DNA of 64,000 nt, from contig NC_068558.1 in the NCBI RefSeq assembly GCF_022201045.2, positions 4,927,501 to 4,991,500 of the forward strand. The letters are read 5' to 3'. Each line of letters starts with the position of its first letter. Position 1 is the stretch's first letter. Position numbers and translations under genes: made by a program. The notes beneath the pieces are model-generated. The model was not told where the DNA came from. It did not search any database and saw only the letters and a list, made by a program, of their open reading frames with translations. Of the stretch, positions 11,982 through 23,036 are shown one piece after another. The stretch is from Citrus sinensis. Taxonomy: Eukaryota > Streptophyta > Magnoliopsida > Sapindales > Rutaceae.

Positions 11982-13190
11982 TTAAATTAATTTCTCACAA
12001 GGAATTGAGACAATAACATTAAGTTCACAAGTACCCTCAACAGAAGAAGATGGAGTTGCCATTACAAGTCCATCACAAACTGACCCAATCCAGTTTGTAA
12101 CTCTAGCAGGTTTGTTCCCTTGGCCAAAAGCAATCTCATTGGCCCCCAAATCATCCCATCTTGCAGTACTAATTTGATTCTTAAGCTTCAACTGTGACCC
12201 AACAAGCTCATTTCCATGTTTTGTACAACTTTCAATCTTAAGCAAATCATATGATCCTCTAAAAAACACTGGAAATTTTGATGCCATTTTGACGCCAACC
12301 TTGTGCTCTGCATCCTCAACACAGACCAAAATAAGCTTTCTGCCGGATTCATTCTCAAGATTAATATTTTGATGATCAGAAATCTTGAACATCATGGTTT
12401 TGCCCCAGGTTTTGTTTTGGTTGGAGCTGCTGGGGTAAAGAGCTGCCGAGTAACTAGGCTTTTTGAGATTAGGGAGATAGAATATGGGAGTATTTGGTCC
12501 ATCATTTTTGGCGAGCTCAGCACTGTGAATATCTGCCCATTTCTTGAGAAAATCTTCCTTAAGTAATAAATCAGCAAAAAGAATGCTGCAGCTAATCCCG
12601 ACGGAGTGTCCCCCACACTCAAAATTGGTCACCTGAAAACAAAAAGCAACAAACATTTTAACTACTGAGATGCAAAATTAATTAGAGGTAGCATAAAATA
12701 TTAATTAGTACATCAATTTAATCACCTGAACATAAAACAGTGGAGAGTACTGAGGATTCTGTTCATCAATATCCTTCCAAAACACAAGCTCAGCTTCAGC
12801 ATCTTCACTTCTTTCTTTTGAACCAAGAAACTCTGACAAAGTCATAGCCATCTTGGCCTCAATGAGCCTAGCTCCACTGTCATTGGACACGACCTCTAAT
12901 TCTCCATTGCCGTCTTCACGTCTTCTTAGCCTGCCACCGAGCATTGGTTGCTCAGCCAAAACTTTAGAAAGAGACTCCTTGATCCATCCTGCTACTATCC
13001 AACCAGAATCCTCATCCACCACCTTGTTGTAGTACAAAATTAAGTTAAGGCACGTCCGGAAAATCCCCGAATCTGCCGGCTCCGTGACCGACACTCGAAG
13101 TGTCTGCCTGGGATCGGTGGCCTGAAATGGAGTCACAGTTAGCACTGCTTCAATCTGTAACTTGGTGGAGACCAAATTTTGGCTCGCCAT
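11982..13190 (-). CDS. BAHD acyltransferase-like protein with degenerate catalytic motifs
   Basis: Two exons on the minus strand, 13190-12726 and 12632-11982, join in phase 0 (..SPLFYVQ|VTNFECGGHSVG..) to give 371 residues. The order of elements is that of the BAHD family: N-terminal strand, PMLGGRLRRREDGNGELEV near residue 90, the HxxxD position near residue 165, and a C-terminal FGxGxP-like segment (IAFGQGNKPARVTNWIG) before a final Ile/Val strand. The HxxxD motif reads HSVGI, with the Asp replaced by Ile; DFGWG reads AFGQG. At 371 residues it is 50-80 shorter than typical BAHD enzymes, with the loss between the two motifs. CER2-type BAHD relatives act without these motifs, so it may be a non-catalytic partner or a decaying enzyme. 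An ATG nine bases earlier (13199) is possible; the TATA box favours 13190. Confidence 0.8.
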
Positions 13191-13230
13191 ACTGAGCAAT
13201 ATGTGGAATAATTCATCGCTTACTAAGGGT

Positions 13231-13239
13231 ATTTATAGA
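13231..13239 (-). promoter_or_regulatory. TATA box of the BAHD-like gene
   Basis: On the minus strand CTATAAATA ends about 32-40 bases before the first ATG at 13199. Transcription should therefore begin very close to it, leaving a very short leader and favouring the second ATG (MASQNL at 13190). Confidence 0.5.
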
Positions 13240-13597
13240 AGGCTACGTGACGTTACAATTCTTGGAGAATACCATTATCATACTTTTAAATCACAAAACT
13301 ACCCCCCAATAATTGTGGTATAATATGAAAAAAGAAATGGCCTGATAATGGTCTAGACATTTCTATTAATTTAAAATTAGGTTTGATTTTTCTTATTTAG
13401 TATTTTAGATAGTGACTGTAATTTGTACGAGATTGGTGTGCTTTGGTGTACCTAAGGTACTTGGATAAGTTGTTTAAGGAAAGAAGAGTGTGCCTTGTGC
13501 CCTTGCATGAAATTTTGGTAGTCAGACAAGAACTAATCTTTCTGTTTCTTTTTTTTTTTTCCCTCACCTTTCCTTTTAATGGGAAAATGCAGTCACT

Positions 13598-13750
13598 TGG
13601 GCTTTAACCCAGTGGTGAACCGTTGCCTTGAAAGTTAAGCATGATTTTGAGGTCAATGATTCGAATTTCTATAAATTCAAAAAATTTCTCTCAATTAAGC
13701 TTAATTATGTAGAGCTATTTGTACAGTCTTTTTCCATTGCGGAATGCGAA
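13598..13750 (+). mobile_element. SINE-like fragment (tRNA-type A and B boxes)
   Basis: AACCCAGTGGTGAACCG resembles an A box. GGTCAATGATTCGAATTTCT, about 45 bases later, resembles a B box. The spacing fits a tRNA-derived pol III head. The tail is unclear, and there is no cloverleaf for a true tRNA. Confidence 0.4.
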
Positions 13751-14334
13751 TGGAATAGAGGCACCCCTCCTCAGTGAGGGTTATTTGCAATGTAAACCCA
13801 ATGTTTAAAATATGCGAGTGGAGTAGAGACACCCCTCTTCAGTGTAGTCTATTCTTTTTTCCTTTTTTTTTAAACAACCTTCTATATTTAGTTTTTTTTT
13901 ATTTGATTACAATCTTTGATGAGAATTTAAATCCATATATTTATAACACAGCATAAAAATCTACTAAAACTAGTTCAGAAATTTATTCCAACCATCTTAA
14001 CTCACAATTGTTAGAAGAAAAATATTTTGAGCGCCCATGAAAATTAAACATATAATCTCTACTTTGTTGATGGACTTAGTGGATCTTTAATATAAATGCG
14101 CACAGGAGCAAACATGCAATAAATTCAGCGACTTTGTTAGCTGTCGGGCTTCTGGCCGTCCAATCCAAGTTGAAGATATTTCGCAGTCGCACACTGGCCG
14201 AGGCTAGAAAGCTGGTCTCTAAATTAATTATGGGTGGCTGGTTTTTGCAAGTGTGTTCACCGTTACGGTGTTATCAATGCAGCAAACAACCGCCTTGGTC
14301 TTGATCCCGCGAATTTGTGCGTTTGAAATTGAGC

Positions 14335-14595
14335 TGTTATAATTTTTAAGTTATAATTATTATGAAAAAAATTATAATTATAAAATAAAAATTAATAAGA
14401 TGTAATAAATATAAAATTAAAATAATAATTTTAATAAAATTATTAAAAATATAATAAATTTTTTATTAAACAAGTGAAAAATCATATTAATATATTTTCT
14501 AAACTACAGCAGTTAGTGTTTATCAAATATTTTAATACTGTAACTTTTAAGCTACAACTACATAACTTCAATTCCAAACACACCCTCTGTTATAT
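14335..14595. repeat. AT-rich MITE-like element (same family as 400-610)
   Basis: Begins GAGCTGTTATAATTTTTAAG and ends in GCTACAACTACATAACTTCA, so the two ends are roughly inverted. It contains GCAGTTAGTGTTTATCAAAT, the motif shared with the copies at 400-610, 54685-54860 and 55470-55700. TTCCAAACACACCC at the right edge is typical of non-autonomous plant DNA elements. Confidence 0.55.
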
Positions 14596-15349
14596 ACGAT
14601 ATCTTTCATCTAAACAAATGTGGCAAATTTGTTCAATTTAGACATATATAATTACATTTTTTGGGGGAAAAAAAGGCTTAAGCTTTATTAAGTGGTGGTA
14701 ACCAGTAAAATTGCAAGAGACATTCCAACGTGATTAGAACTATTATATTTTTCTTGTTGTGAGTTTTAAAATGATATATTATATATCCAAATATAATATC
14801 AGTTGTTTAATTATATAACTTTTTTTCCAAAAAATATATTGTATTCTCGTTTAAATAAGCGTAGTCAAGGAGTAAAAGGGTTTGTTAAACCACCAACGGT
14901 TTCCAATTATTATGGGAGCTACCAAATGATTTTACCCACTTGAATCATAACAAATTGAAGTTTCAATATATCATTTGTTTATACCAAAAATCTCGTAGCA
15001 GTAACGACATCTTGCTCAAAATGCCAAAAGTATTGCACAAGGGTTCGCTACATGACCTAGCATGTGCAATTCATCAAGACATTAATGAAGTTGCGAGTCT
15101 CGCATCGCGGCCCGATTTGAATTGTACAAAGGCAGCAGGGGGTGCCACCAGGGACCCGGGATTTTGCAGACGATAAGGGTGGGTGCCGTATCAATGCAAT
15201 GGCCGACACATACCAAATATTATTAAATTTACCTAGAAAAAATATTTATTGAAAATAAATGATATCTGGCCACCCCAAAATACCACCATGACAAAAACAA
15301 TATTATTGTAGTGCAAGTAATGATGTCGCCCAGTGTGCTATGGTAGTTA

Positions 15350-16073
15350 AGGATGACAATGGGGAGTGAGGGGAGGGGACCGGCATCTTCGTACTCATTC
15401 ATGATATTTTACATATATCCCCATATTCTTCTTGTCCCCGTTATAATTACTTGAAAGTATCATCATCCCCTTCTTAAATAATAAAAGGAGATTTTTTAGA
15501 GTCCTCAATTCCCAAATAAACTAATACGTTTTTAGTTTTTAATTTTAATTTAATTATATTTAAATAAAAATAGAGTTAAGACGGTTGCTAGCTGCTATCA
15601 AAAATTAGAAATTAAGTTTTACGATTTTTCTTTGACTTTTATCTTATTAGATAAAAGTTTAAAATATTTAACAAATATTATAATTAAAAACAAATTTGCG
15701 CCAACATAATCTTGTCCAGCCTTTTAAATGTCTTGAATAGAAATTTAAGATTACAACTAGTCAACTAGGCCCAAAACCTTATTAATATAAATATTTTGAT
15801 ATTTGTTATTTATATCAACATTGAATATTTTACAATTCAGATTTTATTATTTATTCACTAATAATTTTTAAAATTTAAATTTAAAATGGATAAATAGGGA
15901 GGGATGTGGATTCCGCCTCATTCATGTCATTTTTCCTAATAAAAAGTTGGGTAAAAAATTATTCTTGTCCCATCCCTAAATAAAAAATTAGGTATAAAAT
16001 AGTTTCCATACCGTCTATGAATAGGGAAAATCCCCGAAGATCCCCATTTCCATGAAGAGCTTTGTCATCCCTA
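15350..16073. mobile_element. MITE with GGATGACAATGGGG / TTTGTCATCCCTA ends
   Basis: The left end reads AGGATGACAATGGGGAGTG. The right end reads CCCCATTTCCATG..TTTGTCATCCCTA. These are inverted to each other. TGGTAGTTA before and TGGTAGTAC after suggest a target duplication of about 9 bases (7 identical). The end sequence relates it to the elements at 41939-42959 and 57321-57550. Confidence 0.65.
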
Positions 16074-16909
16074 TTGGTAGTACTGTAGTATAAACAATTT
16101 ATTATTATTTTTATTGATATTTAAATATCAGCATTTTTTATTTATATATGCAATGCAGGTACTAGTAATACACTCACGGACAAAAGTTATGTTTGTCTGA
16201 TGATAAAAAAAAAAAGAGAAAGTTGTGGGTGCTCCAAAGGTATTGCTATTTGTTTGTTCATGTGCTGTGTGTATAAATATTTTTTATAAGAATAAACATT
16301 AATTTACCTCAACTGAAATGGTAGTGTTCAATTTATCCCTCAAAAGTGTGAAAATATTAATTTATCCTTATTTACTGTTAAGAAGATGAAAAAAAAATCA
16401 TCAACGGGACCTTTTTATTCTTCTCTTCCGAACGAAAATAGAATAAATTGAAATTTTAAGATTTTTGAAGAATAAATTGAAGATTATTATTTTATCTGAA
16501 GGATGAATTAAAATTTGCCCCCTTCATAATTAATTGAAAGACACGTATGACAATAAATGTATAGAAAAAATAAATAAATAAAGCAATACACAGGTTTTAA
16601 TCGGGAGATGAGAACGAAATTTGATGAGTGCATTTCCAACCAGACTTGTCTTACTAGAAGAATCCCACTTGTGTGCAGGCCATTTCATGCTTCAGGCCCA
16701 TAGCCCAAAGAAATGGGAAACCCATTAAACTCTCTTTTCTCGGGGAAAATTGAGAAATTCTTCTTCCTTTTTTGAGGAGGAGAAAATTGAGAATTTGGTT
16801 GAACATTAACCTTTTATATTTCCACCAGCCACTTGTTCCCATAGCCGACGTGCTCATTTCGTATACCATCAATCACAAAACTTTTGATAACAATCACTGA
16901 GCAGCAGCA

Positions 16910-19175
16910 ATGGCTCCTCTCTGCTTGAACTCTTCCTTTTTACCATCCTCTTTACATTATCTTCATAGTAGATCATTTCACTGTCCACAGAGCTCTTCTG
17001 GGTTTTGTTTTCAAACAAGAACTAGAAGCAGAAGCAAAGCCATTCGTCTATCAATCGCCAAAGCTGAAGCTGATGTCAGGAAGGAGGATATTGTCATTGT
17101 GGGCGCCGGGATTGCTGGGCTAGCTACTGCAGTGTCTCTACAGAGGTCAGATACTTAAAATTAAGCCGGAGCCCTTTAAAGCGTCTACATAAATAATTGA
17201 GCTAATTCTGTGAGGATTCCTTCTTCCTGTTCATAACACCTTTCCTTGAGAGTTGGGTCCTCTTAATGCAACCTCAGAAACCTTTTAAAGCTAGGAGTTG
17301 TTTCTAACTAATTTTAAAATTTGGATTTATTAGGCTGGGGATTGGGTCATTGGTGATTGAGCAAGCAGATTCACTTCGAACAGGAGGAACCTCTCTTACT
17401 CTTTTCAAGAATGGTTGGTCGGTATTGGACGCACTTGGAGTCGGAAGTGATCTCAGGAGCCAGTTCCTTGAAATTAAAGGGTATATCTTGTGTTCCTTGC
17501 TCAATCACTTTCTCATAAAAATGTGTTAATTCTTGGACATAAGATCTTCACCTTTTTTTTTTTTTTTTGTATGTATGTACGTCATTGAACAAATTTTATT
17601 AAACTCCGGATGTTTAAGTGTTCTCAATTTCCCCTGAAGGATAAATTATGTGTGATTTCATCATACAAGTAAAACTTTGTATGGTTGGTTTGTAGTCTGT
17701 AATGGCGTTATTTGATACATGCAAGCCTTTTTGAGTTGTAACTCCTCCCTGAACGTGTGCCTGTGATCAGCTGTGCAGGATGGCAGTAAAGTCAGAAGAT
17801 GGAAGAGAGCTGCGCTCCTTCGGGTTCAAAGATGAGGATGCAAGGTAGATTTTCCTCTTTTGTTGGCAAGTCAGTCGTGTTGTAAGTTTTGAATTTTTCC
17901 CAGAAGTTAGTAATTACAAGACATTGCAGCCAAGAGGTCCGCGCTGTGGAGAGGAGAATTCTTCTGGAGACCCTTGCCAATCAGCTGCCACCAGAGTCTG
18001 TCCAGTTTTCTTCTGAGCTGGCAAAGATAGAAACTAGTGGGAACGGGGTAACTATTTTGGAACTGGTGAACGGGACTCGAATATATGCAAATGTTAGTTA
18101 TTTTATGCATTTTCAATTTCATTGTTAGCCTTGACCACTTGATTGTTGTTCAATTTGTTGGCTCAATGATGATATTATCTGAGTTTTGGTGTCTAAACAT
18201 AATCTGTCTGCAGATTGTTATTGGCTGTGATGGAATTCGGTCTCCAATAGCTAAGTGGATAGGATTTTCTGAGCCTAAATATGTGGGGCATTGTGCTTAT
18301 AGAGGGCTTGGATATTATCCGAACGGACAGCCATTTGAACCAAAGCTTAATTACATCTATGGAAGAGGAGTCCGTGCCGGATATGTTCCTGTTTCTCCTA
18401 CAAAGGTTTACTGGTTCATCTGCCACAACAACCCCACACCAGGTTACCTTGCTCTTGTTATGCTTAAGCATATTTGGATGCGCTTTTATAGTGCAAAGAA
18501 TTAACAAGTTGCCTCTTGTAAAACCTAATGCTGTCCTTATCTGTGACTGATAGATTGTTAGTTCAGCTTAAATCTAGGAAACATTATAAAATGAGATAAC
18601 CAACTGATAGAATGTCCTACGCAGGCCCAAAAATTACTGATCCGGTTGCATTAAAGAAGCAAGCTAAAGATCTAGTAAGGAACTGGCCGGCAGAGCTATT
18701 GAACAACATAGATCTTACACCAGATGACACAATCATCAGAACTCCCCTCGTAGATCGCTGGCTGTGGCCAGCAACAAGCCCTCCAGCTTCAAGAGGTAAA
18801 GTTGTACTGGTCGGAGATGCATGGCACCCCATGACTCCAAATCTTGGGCAAGGTGCTTGTTGTGCCCTGGAAGATGCAGTAGTTCTTGCCAAAAAGCTCG
18901 CAAATTCAACCAAGTCTGGACCTGCATTTGCGGAAGAAGCTTTCAGATCATATGAAAGTGAAAGATGGCCCCGTATCTTTCCAATGACCATACGTGCAAA
19001 TCTCGTAGGATCGCTTTTGCAATGGGAAAACCCAATTGTGTGTTCTGTGCGAAACAATATTATCGTACCAAAACTACTTAGGCTAGGGCCCGTATTGGAA
19101 CACACAAATTTTGAATGTGAGCCTCTAACACAAGGCATAAAAGTACAAGACCTGCACATTCATCAATCATCATAG
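16910..19175 (+). CDS. Plastid FAD-dependent monooxygenase, CTF2/MO1 type
   Basis: Six exons, 16910-17145, 17334-17480, 17779-17844, 17930-18092, 18214-18442 and 18625-19175, join in frame to 463 residues. All introns are GT..AG. Residues 1-50 are Ser/Arg-rich, like a plastid transit peptide. IVIVGAGIAGLATAVSLQR at about 62-80 is the GxGxxG dinucleotide fold. VIGCDGIRS is the DG motif. VVLVGDAWHPMTPNLGQGA with ALEDA is the GD motif that binds the FAD ribityl chain. This is the layout of class A flavoprotein hydroxylases (zeaxanthin-epoxidase/salicylate-hydroxylase-like). The closest relatives I know are Arabidopsis CTF2A/CTF2B, whose natural substrate is uncertain; some databases name relatives urate hydroxylase by similarity only. 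Start chosen at the first ATG, just before the transit peptide. Confidence 0.9.
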
Positions 19176-19736
19176 CGGCAGAATCCTCCACGACCTTGAA
19201 ATATATATAGATGTATATATTCTATTCCAATGTATAAAGACTACCCATTCATCATTTTTACTTGTATGCAGTCTTGTATACTTCATCATTATCACTGCTG
19301 CTAATACATTAATACCTACACTCTACGATATGAGTCTATAAAAGCTCGAGTCACTTTAAAAAATCAAACCATTTATAAAAGAGCTGCTAACATGAATGAA
19401 TTTGTAAAGAATTGAGAAACCTCTCTTCACAAAAAGCTTGTAACCACATTTAAGCAAGTATTATCTGCAGGTGTAGAAGGATTCTTTCTTTCTACAATTT
19501 AATTCAATGAAACTATTGTCAAAGAATAGAAGTGATAGGTAATAACTACACGGATCAACCAATACATTGATAAATTCATAAATAGATTTCAACTTTTAAA
19601 AAATACACATAAATAATATTAATTTGCTATATAAAATTAAAATGGTGACCTCGATTCATTTTCTTTAATCTCGCATGGTCTTCAATGCACAGCCTCTTTT
19701 GTTGGATGAAAGTCTATCATTTGTCAATACTAATCA
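19176..19736. other. Convergent 3' flanks
   Basis: 3' UTR of the monooxygenase gene (to about 19300) facing the 3' end of the small minus-strand gene. AT-rich, with no other feature seen. Confidence 0.5.
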
Positions 19737-20140
19737 TCAGAGCCTTGATTGTGCCAGCGATTCAATCCCTTCATCGATTCAACATTCATATATACAATAT
19801 AAGTAAAGATAATGATTTTTCATTTTTTTAAAATAAAAAAATAAAAGAAAAGAAAAGAAAAAAATGATAAAATTAATAGAATTGCGATTTGAATCGTACC
19901 GGGTTTCGAGAAGAACCAGAGGACCACGGCGCAGAAAACGAGAAGGAGAGGGATTGCGTGGATAGCGTTTTCGGCGAATCTGATACGAGACCGCTCTTTC
20001 TTGGCCACGTCTGATCGTGGATCGTATGTTGGTAATTGCTGGTCTGTGTCCGTGTTCGCTCGCTCGTTATGAGATGGCGACGGTGTTGAGTCGATAATCA
20101 ACCGTTCCGCCACTCGCGAACTGTTAGTTGATCTCAGCAT
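19737..20140 (-). CDS. Small single-pass membrane protein, function unknown
   Basis: Exon 1 (20140-19900) encodes 80 residues. A charged, disordered N-terminal part (MLRSTNSSRVAERLIIDSTP) is followed by DPRSDVAKKERSRIRFAENA and a hydrophobic helix IHAIPLLLVFCAVVLWFFSK at about 60-79. A GT donor follows after CCCG. The best second exon I can find is 19768-19737, joining as SKPGIESLAQSRL then stop, for 90 residues in total. That acceptor lacks a clear pyrimidine tract, so the C-terminus is uncertain; reading through the donor would add only low-complexity AT-coded residues. The KKE-R-R-RFAENA..IP pattern before a TM helix is one I associate with an uncharacterised plant family. No function is claimed. 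It converges on the monooxygenase gene. Confidence 0.55.
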
Positions 20141-20483
20141 TTTTACTTGTTTTGCCTGTCTTGAGAGCGTTTAATGCACCTTCTTTTTCGGATCAACGCC
20201 AACCAACAAACCCATACCCTCAGTTATTAATCTTTAAAAAGCCCTCGTCTGAAAATTAAGCATAAACCCAGCCATTTATTTATTAAATAAGTTGTTTCAT
20301 AAATTAGAGAATTTTAGCGTCCAGCAGAGCAACAGCAATTGTCATTTTATTTTCTCTAAAATCTTTTTTTTAATATATTACTTGAAAACTATAGAACTAT
20401 TGTAAACAAAAAATTAAAACAAATTAACACTATTTGCTTTTTAAGAGATTCTACTCAATTGACTGTTACTGTTATTCATTTTT

Positions 20484-21350
20484 TTGAGAAATTATTTTTA
20501 CACCACATTTTTTTGTTTTATGTATATCTTATTACTATTAAATTTTGACATGTACTTTGCACCACATTTATTTTTAAATTTATATTAATCAACCACTTTA
20601 ACGTTAAAAAATAATCATTTTATCCCTAAATGGAATTAAGAGATCATTTTATTTTACAAAATTTTAGAAAATGAAAAGACTATAACTGTAAGAATATCTC
20701 CTTATTTTAATAAAAGAAATAAATCTTAAATCCAATATGTTAATTTTTTATAATTATAATTTCATTTTAAAATTATATTTTAATTTTTTATAATTATAAT
20801 TTCATTTTAAAATTATATTTTAATTTTTTATAATTATAATTTCATTTTAAAATTATATTTTAATTTTTTATAATTATAAATTCATTTAAAAATTATCATA
20901 TTAATTTTTATAATCATAATTTCAGTTAATTTGTACGGTGAAGTTTCTTAATATTAATTATAGGAAAGTTTACAATAATTATTCGGAACTTTTCTCTTCA
21001 TGTTAATTTTTGTAAACTTCCTTATACTTAATTTAATTACAAAAATTAAATAAAAATATAATTACAAGTTGTTATTTTTTATAATTATAATTTCATTTAA
21101 AAAATATCATCTTAGATTTTGAGATTTATTTATTTTATTGAATTTAGGGGTATCCTTATAATTATATTTTTTTATTTTTAAAAATTTTATAGTATATAAT
21201 AGTTTTTTAATTCATTTAGGGATAAAATGATTATTTTTAGTGTCAAAGTGGTTAATTGATATAAGTCTAAAAACAAAATTTGTGCAAAATATATGTTAAA
21301 ATTTTGTGGTGATTAGATGTGCATATGACAAAATAAAGGCGATGCAGAAA
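20484..21350. mobile_element. Foldback element with ~250-bp inverted arms
   Basis: The left arm (about 20484-20720) and the reverse complement of the right arm (about 21105-21350) align along their length. Shared segments include AATAATCATTTTATCCCTAA, the ACCACTTTAAC/ACCACTTTGAC motif and AATAAATCTTAAA/AATAAATCTCAAA. The centre holds the tandem array at 20741-20910. The arms have diverged and the ends are approximate. No open frame inside, so it is non-autonomous. Confidence 0.75.
20741..20910. repeat. 40-bp tandem array inside the foldback element
   Basis: A 40-base unit (TAATTTTTTATAATTATAAT, then TTCATTTTAAAATTATATTT) repeats exactly at 20741, 20781 and 20821. A slightly altered copy is at 20861 and a decayed one from about 20901. 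Confidence 0.9.
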
Positions 21351-22051
21351 TAATTTTTTTTATTTGTTGACAAATTTTCATAAATTGTGATTTTTTTTTC
21401 TTTTAAGTTCAGATGGAAATAAGAAATTTTACCTACTAAATATTAGATACAAACTCATTTTAGATATAGAGAGCATTTCCTACCAATTGATCGACACTTA
21501 AAAAAATAATTATATTTAATAATTTCACATAAATGAAGAGATGCACAATTAAAGTACTGGATTGAAAAAAATATATATACTATATCATTTGGAAAAAAAA
21601 ATTACTGGATTGACTTATACTATATGACTTAACTTATACTATATCATTTGAAAAAAATTATTAACCGTAATTCGCTGTATGTCGTGATCATAATTTTTCT
21701 AACAAAAATATCGGTAAGAGGTTAGCATAAATTATTCTTAATAATATTATTATTATTTAAAAAATGTTATTTCATATTTCGGCGTCCTGGTTGGTCGGGC
21801 CATTTGGACCCGATCAGCGGCAAAAGCGAAGTTTTCTTCATCCTTTGGAAACTGTACGGTCTTGATTCTAGGACTCTTTTAAAACTTTAGCTGTCATTTC
21901 TGACCGCTTTGATAAAAGATTCTTACGGCACGCGCCTCTAATGAGATTGTTTGAAAATTATGCAAACACCGAACAAATCAAAACAAAACGTGAATCAAAG
22001 CGATCGGTTTTGTGTGGTCCCGTCTGGTGAGTTCGTGTCAAACGCGCTTTC

Positions 22052-22104
22052 AAGGGCTCCGTGGTACTCCTTTCCAAAAAAAAAAAAAAGGGCTCCGTGG
22101 TACT
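22052..22104 (+). mobile_element. Minimal retroposition scar: 17-bp duplication flanking a short tail plus poly(A)
   Basis: AAGGGCTCCGTGGTACT occurs at 22052-22068 and again at 22088-22104. Between them lie only CCTTTCC and a run of A. This is the footprint expected of target-primed reverse transcription of an extremely 5'-truncated poly(A) RNA. Confidence 0.6.
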
Positions 22105-22268
22105 TCATGCATATTTACACGTGAGGAAACACCCAGCTTCCTGCCTCCGTCCTCCGCCACAAATTGCGAAAGCCTGAATATTTTCACTGTGGCCCAGGAG
22201 GTGACAAAAATACCCTTCAGCAACCAACTAACAAAGTCGCATGAAATTCATTATACTTGACGGACCTT

Positions 22269-22409
22269 GCTACGTTACAGATTCTGTATGTAACGCAGCA
22301 AATGAGGAGCATCCACGCGTTGCAGGAGAGAGGAAAAGTTGTTGGAACTTAGCTGATACAAGACTAATTTTCTATTGAGCTGTTACATACAGAGTCTGTA
22401 ACGTAGTTT
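22269..22409. mobile_element. Short inverted-repeat element (~140 bp)
   Basis: CTACGTTACAGATTCTGTAT at the left end and, reversed, CTACGTTACAGACTCTGTAT at the right end form inverted repeats of about 28 bases around a 90-base centre. No coding capacity. Target duplication unclear. Confidence 0.65.
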
Positions 22410-23036
22410 TGTCCTATACTTGTATTCACCGTATTTCTTGTAGCTTAAGGCAAGTTTAATAATCATTAGTAGAGGTGAAGCAACTAATCAACCATTAAAA
22501 TTAAAAGTTATTCAAGTGGATTTTATCCATATAAAGGAGAAATTATAGAATATATCAGAAGTAATACAATTAATTAATACATATATAACATGTATAATTA
22601 AATTTAATGTAACCACCAATTGCATATTAATTTTAAAAAATAAATGCACATATATTATATTATTATCTACTTATTGTATAACTGACATGATTATTATGAT
22701 ATATTATAAAATTTCTCAAATAAAAGAATATCATATTAGCCATCAAATTGGTTTCGTTATTGATTGAACAAGTGATTTGTGGAATTGATGCCTTGCTTCT
22801 TACAAAGAAGATAATGATATTGGATAAGTATAAGAAATCGTTGAAATCCATTGGATAGTTAATATATTACTTATATATCCACTGGTTGGTTAATATATTG
22901 CTTATCTCTATTAAACCTTTGTTATCTACAATTTTTGAAAACTAAAGTGGCCAAGCATACTAACTGTTGATGCTGAAATCCGGTTAAGTCGGTTAGCGAC
23001 TTAATACTAGACTTTTGCACTAACATTAAATTTATT

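Larger units (their letters stand above)
13240..16800. other. Repeat-bearing spacer between the BAHD-like gene and the CTF2-like gene
   Basis: Holds a SINE-like head at about 13598-13690, an AT-rich MITE-like copy at 14335-14590, a MITE with a near 9-bp duplication at 15350-16073, and otherwise AT-rich sequence. Bases 15010-15190 are GC-richer and resemble no gene that I can name. Confidence 0.5.

Noticed and set aside
13598..13690. Possible tRNA gene
   Set aside because: A and B boxes are present, but the arms do not pair into a cloverleaf; classed as a SINE-like fragment.
22012..22260. 82-residue plus-strand frame
   Set aside because: It spans the duplication-plus-poly(A) scar (KKKK from the A run), so it is accidental.
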